A program made the position numbers and the translations under genes. A stretch of 6,190 nucleotides of DNA from Verrucomicrobiia bacterium (lineage in GTDB: Bacteria; Verrucomicrobiota; Verrucomicrobiia; Limisphaerales; UBA1319): positions 1 to 6,190 of the forward strand of contig JADGRT010000196.1 of NCBI GenBank assembly GCA_017880715.1. The letters run 5' to 3'. Positions 1-5,672 of the stretch are shown here, piece by piece. Under the pieces are notes generated by a model. That model searched no databases and was not told where the DNA came from. It was given only the letters and a program-made list of their open reading frames with translations. The first letter of the stretch is position 1; each line of letters opens with the position of its first letter.

Positions 1-1588
1 TCACATCATGACCGAGGGGACTGTGAAACACCCGGCCCTGCTCATACTCGAAGACGAACGCCATCGGGTAATCCTTGCCATCGACTTTGGAACGTGCCTG
101 CGCCAACACGGTGATCGGCCGATCGCCCGCCAGGCAGGTGTACAATTCGTCATCCGTCGTAAAGGGTTTCAGGCCTGCGGAAATCGGATGGACAACGGAG
201 GTGAACTCAACCTGGAACGGCCCCCGCGGATCATGTCCCCGAAGTTTGGGATCCCAGGAGCGGCCGGCCAGGTTGCGGAACTCGGGCCAGTCCTGGAAAG
301 CGCCGCAGGCGAAGTGAAGCAGTACCAATCCCTTGCCGCCGGCCACGAACCGGCGCAAATTCTCGCGCGCAGCCGCCCCGGGTGCGGGGCACTCCCAGTT
401 CATGAAATGCAGGACCACCACGTCGTAAGCGTTCAACGCGGAGGAATCGAGAAAGTGCGGATCCTCGATCACCGAGACGTCCAGCCGCGCATCCTGGCGC
501 AACAACTGGGCCACCAAAGGCGCGGTTTGCCGCCAGGGATGTCCGGGATAATCCTGGCCGGTGACGAGCAGCACCCGGGCCTTGGCTTGGGACGGCGCGA
601 CCGCCGCCTGAGCATCGAGGAACTGGCCGCGGTACTTCTGATAGAGCTCGACGGCCTGGTTGTCGGTCACGGGAGAATCCACCACCAGGCGAGCGCGGGC
701 CCCGGCCTGTTCGCCGGCTTTCACCGTTCGGCCGAACAAAGACAAATACATCGAGACATGTCCTTCCGTTTCATAGGGCGTGGCCAGCGCAAAACAATCC
801 GCTGGCGGAGCCATCAGCACCGCCGTCACGCCCGCTCGACTTTCCCGCCGCACACCCAGTGGCAGGCTCAATGCCGGCAGGACGCGCCAATCAACCGGAT
901 TGGGATCGATCAGCCAACGACCATCTTTGATCATCGCCACCGCGGCTGGATCGCGCGGAAACATCTGCCAGTCCCCCAAAGATTTCTTGGCGGCCAGAAA
1001 ACCGGCTCGGTTTCCGCCCTCTGGGTTTTCTTTGACATAGACCAGGGAATTCGTGAACGCTTCCTGGAAATACGAGGCCAGGAAAACTTCGAACGCCGGC
1101 AAATCCTGCTGCGCTTTGACCATGGTTTCCAGATCCAGCGTCATGGGATCACGCCAACGGTAAACCGCTTTCAGCTCAAACGGCCGGTCCGCCGCCGCCG
1201 GCCAAACCACCTCCACGCTGCCCTCGGGCAACAGCCGGGCCTGGCTGGGCCAATCCCAAGCTCCGGCGCCATACCGGTGTTTGGCGGTAAAAACCCGATA
1301 GTAACCAAGCAGCCCATTCCCCCGGTCCAGACGGATTCCCGTTGGGATATGAATCAGCGAGGATAATCCCAGAGATTTGCCTTGGGCCCGCAGCGTGCCG
1401 CGTAGCGTGCCGGTGTCGAAATGGAACTCACCCCCACTGGCCGCCTGGAACGCCAGCGAAGGAGGCTTGGCTCCGTCAGGAACGCCTGGTTCAGCCGCCG
1501 GCAAAAGGACGGTCAACAATCCTAATCCAACCCATGCGATCGCGAAGCGGATGGAAAACCTCAATGCAGGAATCTTGAATGATTTCAT
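1..1588 (-). CDS. Exported protein with unassigned N-terminal domain and C-terminal ThuA domain (3' end cut by window)
   Basis: The minus frame is open from ATG 1588 to the window edge: 529 codons with no stop, so the C-terminus is missing. Residues 1-33 form a Sec-type signal peptide: basic start (MKSFK, RFSIR), hydrophobic core (AIAWVGLGLLTVLLP), likely cleavage near PAA-EPG. No lipobox is seen, so a periplasmic or secreted location is inferred. From about residue 333 (ARVLLVTGQ) a ThuA-type domain with a class I glutamine-amidotransferase-like fold follows: VVVLHFMNW near 390, GGKGLVLLHFACGAF near 417-431, HPISAGL and DDELY near 467-483, and GRVFHSPLGHD near 518-528, close to the usual end of the domain. 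Probably about 30-50 residues are lost. Residues about 40-325 form a separate region, probably beta-rich, that I cannot assign. ThuA domains are linked to carbohydrate use but their chemistry is poorly defined. The gene lies 196 bp downstream of the Gfo/Idh/MocA gene on the same strand. No clear Shine-Dalgarno precedes the ATG; the signal peptide supports this start. Confidence 0.85.
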   Translation of the reverse strand, partial: MKSFKIPALRFSIRFAIAWVGLGLLTVLLPAAEPGVPDGAKPPSLAFQAASGGEFHFDTGTLRGTLRAQGKSLGLSSLIHIPTGIRLDRGNGLLGYYRVFTAKHRYGAGAWDWPSQARLLPEGSVEVVWPAAADRPFELKAVYRWRDPMTLDLETMVKAQQDLPAFEVFLASYFQEAFTNSLVYVKENPEGGNRAGFLAAKKSLGDWQMFPRDPAAVAMIKDGRWLIDPNPVDWRVLPALSLPLGVRRESRAGVTAVLMAPPADCFALATPYETEGHVSMYLSLFGRTVKAGEQAGARARLVVDSPVTDNQAVELYQKYRGQFLDAQAAVAPSQAKARVLLVTGQDYPGHPWRQTAPLVAQLLRQDARLDVSVIEDPHFLDSSALNAYDVVVLHFMNWECPAPGAAARENLRRFVAGGKGLVLLHFACGAFQDWPEFRNLAGRSWDPKLRGHDPRGPFQVEFTSVVHPISAGLKPFTTDDELYTCLAGDRPITVLAQARSKVDGKDYPMAFVFEYEQGRVFHSPLGHDV

Positions 1589-1627
1589 AAAAATCAGAAT
1601 GTGAGCCTGGGCGCCTGGATGCCTTTT

Positions 1628-1733
1628 CGGAGGGCGGAGTTACACGACGCCCTGACTAATCGAATGTCGGACGGGCGTGGAACTTGAAGCAGCGCAAAGG
1701 AGAAGATGGGGGCTCCTGGAACTCGCCCCTCCG
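1628..1733. repeat. Nested imperfect inverted repeats in the spacer between the oxidoreductase and ThuA genes
   Basis: The 196 bp gap 1589-1784 contains an outer pair of arms, 1628-1641 (CGGAGGGCGGAGTT) and 1720-1733 (AACTCGCCCCTCCG), which match as inverted copies at 12 of 14 positions. Inside lies a second pair, ACGCCC at 1647-1652 and GGGCGT at 1673-1678, flanked by AGTT 1638-1641 and AACT 1681-1684. A further small palindrome, TGAGA/TCTCA with a 3 nt loop, sits at 1754-1766. No T-run follows any arm, so a standard intrinsic terminator is not supported. The region could be a structured leader, a processing site between operon genes, or the decayed remains of a short repeat. I found no convincing ORF in it. 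Confidence 0.35.
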
Positions 1734-1784
1734 ACTCGCTCCGATACTGGATCTGAGATTGTCTCACGCCGTCTTATTCACTGG

Positions 1785-3095
1785 TTACAGCAACTCGGTT
1801 TTACCCGGGATATACACAGGATAGCTGCCGTCCGGTCCCGGTTTCACGGGCGGCTCCATGCCATCATGACAATCCTCCGGCTTCGGCGCATAGGCGAAGT
1901 CGGACTTGTTCATCTGTTCCCAGGTGACTTCCTTGCCGGTGTAACAGGAGAGCTGGCCCATCACGCCAACCATGGTGCTCTTGACCATGTAATCGCCGTT
2001 GTTAATGGGCTTGCCCGCGCGAATCGCCGCGAACAGCCGGTCATGCTCGACCTGGTAGGGATCGCATTTGCCCTGCCACTGCCAGGCGTTTTCGCCCCAA
2101 ATGCGGCTGCCGGTGATGGAGGCATGCCCCTTGGTGCCAAACATCAGGCTTGAGGATTCGTCGTAACAGCCGGTGGTCGTGCGGCAAAAAGCATAGAGCC
2201 GCACGCCATTCGCGAATTCGTAAACCACCGAGTGATGGTCAAAAACATTGCCATAAAGCGGCTCGAACATCGTCGACCGGCCGCCCAATCCGTGGCATTT
2301 CAGCGGCACCTGCTCCTTCAGCACCCACCGCGCGCGATCGAAATTGTGGACGAGGGACTGAACCACGTCATCGCCGGACAACCAGACGAAGTGATACTGG
2401 GTGCTGCACTGCCATTCCAGCTCGGTCAGGCCCGCCTTGCGATCCGACACACCATAGGGAGCGCGCAGGAAGTTTTCCTCGATCGACACGATCTCGCCGA
2501 TGGCGCCATCATGGATGCGTTGCACGGTTTCGGCATACCCCGCGTGATAGCGGCTGTGCAAACCGGAAACGACGCAGAGATTCTTCTCCTTGGCCAGCTC
2601 GCAGGCGGCTTTCATCAGCTTGAGTCCGGCCGGATCCGTGCCGTGAGGCTTCTCGGTGAAAACGTGCCGGCCCGCCTGAATCGCGGCCATGGTATGGAAA
2701 GGATGAAACTTGGCGGCGTTGGCGATCAGAACCACATCCGAGGATTCGATCACCTTCTTGTAGCCGTCAAAACCGGCAAAGCAATGATCGTCATCCACCG
2801 CGACCTGGTCGGGCTTCTGTTTTTTGAAGTTCTCGCGTTGCGCCTTGATGCGATCCATAAAAATGTCGCACATGGCCACCAGCCGGACTCCCGGATCGGC
2901 CGTCATCGCCTGCAAGACGGCGCCGCCGTTGCGACCCCCACAGCCGATCATGCCAACTTTGATGGTATCGCTGCCAGCCGCATAAGCGCTGCGCCCGATA
3001 TCGACTGCCCCCACGGCCACGGCGGTGGCGGCGGTGGCCGAGGTTTTTAAGAAAGTCCGGCGCGAGGTTTCGTTGATAATGGGTTGTTGATTCAT
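1785..3095 (-). CDS. Tat-exported Gfo/Idh/MocA family oxidoreductase
   Basis: This 436-residue protein is a probable NAD(P)-dependent sugar or polyol dehydrogenase. Residues 1-40 form a Tat signal: twin-arginine motif SRRTFLK at 11-17, Ala-rich core, likely cleavage at AYA-A near 39-40. The Rossmann fold starts at IKVGMIGCGGRNGG (45-58). The family's EKP motif is at 148-150 (TEKPHG). The C-terminal alpha/beta domain has the segment VVQSLVHNFDRARW (244-257), in which His250 and Asp253 match the presumed catalytic HNxD pattern of the family. Length is typical. An upstream extension to 3296 is open but overlaps the preceding gene and lacks family similarity, so ATG 3095 at the Tat signal is chosen; the ribosome site there (AAGAG, 2 nt from the ATG) is weak. 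The gene lies 38 nt downstream of the isomerase on the same strand, so co-transcription is likely. Substrate is unknown; the exported location suggests NAD(P) is bound before export, as in glucose-fructose oxidoreductase. Confidence 0.92.
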   Translation of the reverse strand: MNQQPIINETSRRTFLKTSATAATAVAVGAVDIGRSAYAAGSDTIKVGMIGCGGRNGGAVLQAMTADPGVRLVAMCDIFMDRIKAQRENFKKQKPDQVAVDDDHCFAGFDGYKKVIESSDVVLIANAAKFHPFHTMAAIQAGRHVFTEKPHGTDPAGLKLMKAACELAKEKNLCVVSGLHSRYHAGYAETVQRIHDGAIGEIVSIEENFLRAPYGVSDRKAGLTELEWQCSTQYHFVWLSGDDVVQSLVHNFDRARWVLKEQVPLKCHGLGGRSTMFEPLYGNVFDHHSVVYEFANGVRLYAFCRTTTGCYDESSSLMFGTKGHASITGSRIWGENAWQWQGKCDPYQVEHDRLFAAIRAGKPINNGDYMVKSTMVGVMGQLSCYTGKEVTWEQMNKSDFAYAPKPEDCHDGMEPPVKPGPDGSYPVYIPGKTELL

Positions 3096-3133
3096 AGCTC
3101 TTGATGGAAGTTCACGTGAATTCTGAAGATAGG

Positions 3134-4027
3134 TTAACGTTGCTTTGGAGCCCCCAGTTTGGGTTCCTTGAGGCCCAGTTCCTTGAATACGCCGCGCAGC
3201 CAGGCCAGGGATTTCTCGATCATCGGACCGCTCTGGCCTTCGCATTCGATGCTCAGGTTGCCAGCGAACCCGGCGTCGCGCAGCACCTTGATGCATTCGC
3301 GAATGTTCCGGGCATTGACCCCGTCGCCCAACGCGCAGTGACTCATCGCAATCCCCGTGGCCCCACCTTGGATCGCCGCGGCCAGCTCCTGCGAGACGTC
3401 CTTAATGTGCACATGACTCAGCTTCTTGATGAAACGTTTTAAGAAGGCCACCGGATCGCGCCCGGCGATGAACGTGTTGCCGGTGTCCATGTTCAACCGC
3501 AAGAAGGGACTCTCCACAAAGGCCAGCATTTCCGCCATCCGATCCGGATGGGTGGTGAAATAACCGTGCGGCTCGATGTTGACGATGATTTCATGCGCCT
3601 CAGCCACGCGAATGATCTGTTGGTAACAGCGCTTCATCAGCGCCATGGCTTCCTTGTCCTTCATACCTTCCGGCGCATGCAGACCATCCGTCGTATCCAC
3701 GCACGGACACCCGGCCAGCGACGCCCAGGGAATCGCCCGGAGCACATAAGGCACGCCCCGGACCGGGCCGTCTTCCCCCGACATGGGATAAGCCGCGTCG
3801 ATCTGCGAGAACTGCACGCCGCATTTCTCCATCTGGCGGCGGATTAGCACCGGATCGTCCACGAGCGACAAGTGCGGCGAGTAGCCCAGTCCTTGCAGAA
3901 AGCTGACGCCGTCGATAACGCCGCATTCGATGCGGCTGACGTGGTTGCGTTGCGCCCATTCCAGACATTTGGAGAACGGCCAGTTGGCCGAGTTGAAGGC
4001 GTCCGTGTGGAATCCGATCGTCATCAT
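3134..4027 (-). CDS. Sugar phosphate isomerase/epimerase-like TIM-barrel protein (AP endonuclease 2 family)
   Basis: This 297-residue protein fits the xylose-isomerase-like TIM barrel family (AP_endonuc_2 fold). The start, MTIGFHTDAF, is the usual first beta strand. Candidate divalent-metal ligands sit at the ends of strands as expected: Glu152 in NIEPHG, Asp181 in NMDTGN, His207 in HVHIKD and Glu261 in SIECEG. There is no signal peptide, so it is cytoplasmic. Likely chemistry is isomerisation or epimerisation of a sugar, keto-sugar or inositol derivative; the exact substrate cannot be deduced. ATG 4027 is chosen because AAAGG lies 7 nt upstream and the fold begins at once. A longer frame to 4147 adds 40 residues that look unlike the family, and a second ATG at 4024 is also possible. 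It is the first gene of the leftward cluster; coupling with a Gfo/Idh/MocA oxidoreductase is common in sugar and inositol pathways. Confidence 0.9.
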   Translation of the reverse strand: MMTIGFHTDAFNSANWPFSKCLEWAQRNHVSRIECGVIDGVSFLQGLGYSPHLSLVDDPVLIRRQMEKCGVQFSQIDAAYPMSGEDGPVRGVPYVLRAIPWASLAGCPCVDTTDGLHAPEGMKDKEAMALMKRCYQQIIRVAEAHEIIVNIEPHGYFTTHPDRMAEMLAFVESPFLRLNMDTGNTFIAGRDPVAFLKRFIKKLSHVHIKDVSQELAAAIQGGATGIAMSHCALGDGVNARNIRECIKVLRDAGFAGNLSIECEGQSGPMIEKSLAWLRGVFKELGLKEPKLGAPKQR

Positions 4028-4034
4028 GATATAG

Positions 4035-4039
4035 CCTTT
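4035..4039 (-). promoter_or_regulatory. Ribosome binding site of the isomerase gene
   Basis: On the minus strand AAAGG lies 7 nt before ATG 4027 and 10 nt before ATG 4024. It supports an internal start at 4027 over the upstream in-frame ATG at 4147. Confidence 0.6.
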
Positions 4040-4232
4040 CGTTTTCGGCTGAAGATTGCCCGGTTCGGAAGGACGAGTCAAAGGAACATCCGCCCCTGCC
4101 AATCCTGCTTTAGCTGTACTTTTTGCCGAACAGGCATCTTTTGGCAATCATAAAGGCTCAAGAAGGCATTTCTCACTTTTCCTGAAGCACAACCTGAATT
4201 AGTCCGGCTCCCGCAGGGCAAATTCATGAAAG

Positions 4233-4317
4233 GTAGGAGACGAGGTCACGAGGCTCTTTTTAAGTTTTAGGAGGCCGCCTAATCAGAAAATCAGAGCCTC
4301 GTCACCTCGTCTCCTAC
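4233..4317. repeat. 85 bp inverted-repeat element (MITE/REP-like hairpin)
   Basis: The arms 4233-4257 and 4293-4317 are each 25 nt and inverted copies of one another at 24 of 25 positions; the only mismatch is C4247 against C4303. The left arm starts GTAGGAGACGAGG and ends ACGAGGCTCT. The loop, 4258-4292, is 35 nt with an A/T-rich left part and a quasi-palindromic centre (TAGGAGGCCGCCTA). Six T residues follow the right arm on the plus strand (4318-4323). The hairpin plus T-run resembles an intrinsic terminator, but it lies between divergent genes, where none is needed, and the stem is much longer than usual. A non-autonomous mobile or dispersed repeat is the better reading. No transposase and no clear target-site duplication are present. 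Confidence 0.75.
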
Positions 4318-4366
4318 TTTTTTGGTTCTTGAATTGGCCGGCCCCGTGCGCGCCCAAAAACGGCAC

Positions 4367-4394
4367 TTGCGCTTTTAACGATCCCACGTAAAGT
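4367..4394 (+). promoter_or_regulatory. Possible sigma-70-type promoter of the desulfurase gene
   Basis: TTGCGC (4367-4372) and TAAAGT (4389-4394) are separated by 16 nt. The match to consensus is modest (3 of 6 and 4 of 6). Transcription would begin within the palindrome at 4395-4419, which would suit control by a repressor there. Confidence 0.3.
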
Positions 4395-4419
4395 AAATCG
4401 GATTAAAAGCATCCGATTT
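4395..4419. promoter_or_regulatory. Perfect 9-7-9 palindrome, possible operator of an Rrf2/IscR-type regulator
   Basis: AAATCGGAT (4395-4403) and ATCCGATTT (4411-4419) are exact inverted copies around a 7 nt A-rich spacer (TAAAAGC). The site ends just before the ribosome binding site of the cysteine desulfurase gene. Its 25 bp size and 9-7-9 layout are those of the IscR type 1 site, and several positions match that consensus, including the central TAAAA and part of the GA/TC dyad; others do not. The gene behind it is of the class IscR-like proteins control. The binding protein is inference only. The same palindrome could also act as an RNA hairpin next to the ribosome site. Confidence 0.45.
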
Positions 4420-4420
4420 G

Positions 4421-4426
4421 AAAGGA
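4421..4426 (+). promoter_or_regulatory. Ribosome binding site of the cysteine desulfurase gene
   Basis: AAAGGA ends 3 nt before ATG 4430 and 9 nt before the in-frame GTG 4436. Spacing fits GTG 4436 slightly better, so the protein may begin two residues later than annotated. An in-frame TTG at 4418 lies within the palindrome upstream of this site and is unlikely to be used. Confidence 0.5.
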
Positions 4427-4429
4427 ACG

Positions 4430-5668
4430 ATGAACGTGAGTCAGCGGAAAGTCTATTATTTTGACAATAACGCCACGACCCGGGTGGCGCCCGAGGTGGT
4501 GGAGGCGATGCTGCCATTCCTGAGCGAGTTCTGGGGCAATCCTTCGAGCGCCTACCATTTCGGGCACCAGGTGGGCAAGGCCATCGATCACGCGCGCGCC
4601 CATGTCGCCGCCCTGATCAACGCCGATCCACGCGAAGTCATCTTCACCAGTTGCGGCACCGAAAGCAACAATGCCGCCATCCATAGCGCGCTCGTCACGC
4701 ACCCCAAGCAGCGTCACATCATTACCACCCGCGTCGAACATTCAGCCAACATCAATTATGGCGAATTCCTCAAGAAACAAGGCTATGAGGTCACCTTCCT
4801 GCCGGTGGATTCCGAAGGCAAATTGGATTTGACCGGACTGGAAAAGGCGATCCGACCGGAAACGGCCCTCGTCTCCGTCATGTTTGCCAACAACGAAACC
4901 GGCGTCCTTTTTCCCGTGGCGGAAATCGCCGAAATCTGTCACCGCCAAGGCGTCTTGTTTCACACCGATGCGGTCCAAACCCCGGGCAAACTAAAAATCG
5001 ACGTCAAAGCCCTGAACGTCGATTTCTTGTCCTTGTCCGCGCACAAACTGCATGCGCCCAAGGGGATTGGGCTGCTCTACGTTAAGCGCCGCACCAAATT
5101 CCAGCCGTACGTCATGGGCGGCCACCAGGAGCGAGGTCGCCGCGGCGGCACCGAAAACGTCGCGAGCATCGTCGGGTTTGGCCGGGCCGCTGAACTGGCC
5201 ATGGCCCATCTGGACGAGGAAAACACCCGCGTTCGCGCGTTACGGGACCATTTGGAAAACACCATTCTCAGCACCATTTCCAACACGATCCGAAACGGAG
5301 CCCGGGATCCACGTTTGCCCAACACCTCCAATATCGCCTTCGACTTTGTGGAAGCGGAGGCGGTGCTAATGCTGTTCGATCAACTGGGCATCTGCGTATC
5401 GAGCGGATCGGCCTGCACTACCGGCTCGCTGGATCCGTCGCACGTATTGACAGCGATGGGTGTCAATCCGATGCGCGCCCGGGGCAGCATCCGCTTCAGC
5501 CTGGGACGGTACAACACCGACGAGGAGGTGGATTATCTTCTGAAACACCTGCCGGGCATTATTTCCAAACTGCGCGCCATCTCGCCGCTAAACCCAGGTC
5601 ACACGGACAACCCGGAGTACCACGTTGAGGCGGCCCGGATTAAGCGCGAAAAAGAGATGATAAATTGA
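4430..5668 (+). CDS. nifS: NifS-type cysteine desulfurase (PLP-dependent)
   Basis: This 412-residue cytoplasmic enzyme is expected to convert L-cysteine to L-alanine and pass the sulfur, as a persulfide, to Fe-S cluster or thiolation pathways. It is complete: VYYFDNNATT near the N-terminus, CGTESNN (75-81), VEHSAN with PLP-stacking His104, NNETG (154-158), HTDAVQ with Asp180 and Gln183, SAHKLHAPKG with PLP lysine Lys206, GGHQERGRRGGTEN (230-243), and SSGSACTTGSLDPSH (324-338) with catalytic Cys329. The close-packed Cys loop and GRRGGTEN are typical of group I (NifS/IscS) rather than SufS enzymes. HAPKG in place of the common HGPKG is a small variation. No scaffold (iscU/nifU), regulator or nitrogenase gene is visible, so the nifS symbol indicates family, not a nitrogen-fixation role; tRNA thiolation or general Fe-S supply is equally possible. 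ATG 4430 follows AAAGGA. The next gene begins 4 nt after the stop and is probably co-translated. Confidence 0.95.
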   Translation: MNVSQRKVYYFDNNATTRVAPEVVEAMLPFLSEFWGNPSSAYHFGHQVGKAIDHARAHVAALINADPREVIFTSCGTESNNAAIHSALVTHPKQRHIITTRVEHSANINYGEFLKKQGYEVTFLPVDSEGKLDLTGLEKAIRPETALVSVMFANNETGVLFPVAEIAEICHRQGVLFHTDAVQTPGKLKIDVKALNVDFLSLSAHKLHAPKGIGLLYVKRRTKFQPYVMGGHQERGRRGGTENVASIVGFGRAAELAMAHLDEENTRVRALRDHLENTILSTISNTIRNGARDPRLPNTSNIAFDFVEAEAVLMLFDQLGICVSSGSACTTGSLDPSHVLTAMGVNPMRARGSIRFSLGRYNTDEEVDYLLKHLPGIISKLRAISPLNPGHTDNPEYHVEAARIKREKEMIN

Positions 5669-5672
5669 AAAC

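Larger units (their letters stand above)
4028..4429. other. 402 bp divergent intergenic region
   Basis: This region separates the leftward isomerase cluster from the rightward desulfurase gene, so promoters for both directions should lie here. On the minus strand the best -35 candidate is TTGACT at 4081-4076, but the hexamer 17 nt on (CAATCT) is a poor -10, so I do not call it. A short inverted pair TTGCC/GGCAA spans 4123-4147. The rest holds the inverted-repeat element at 4233-4317 and the palindrome at 4395-4419, listed separately. No convincing small ORF or RNA gene is seen. Confidence 0.6.

Noticed and set aside
8..1366. Long plus-strand open frame of 452 codons opposite the ThuA gene
   Set aside because: Its codons align exactly with those of the minus-strand gene, its translation has no recognisable domain, and the minus strand encodes a signal peptide and clear ThuA motifs. 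It is a GC-driven shadow.
2232..3050. Plus-strand open frame of 272 codons opposite the Gfo/Idh/MocA gene
   Set aside because: The minus strand carries an intact Tat signal, Rossmann motif and family motifs throughout, while the plus reading is low in recognisable structure.
3096..3296. 67-codon upstream extension of the Gfo/Idh/MocA frame
   Set aside because: It would overlap the isomerase gene and place unrelated, Arg-rich residues before the Tat signal, which must be N-terminal.
4233..4323. Hairpin plus six T residues as an intrinsic terminator
   Set aside because: The flanking genes diverge, so no transcript from either would end here, and the 25 bp stem with 35 nt loop does not fit a normal terminator. 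An inverted-repeat element explains it better.
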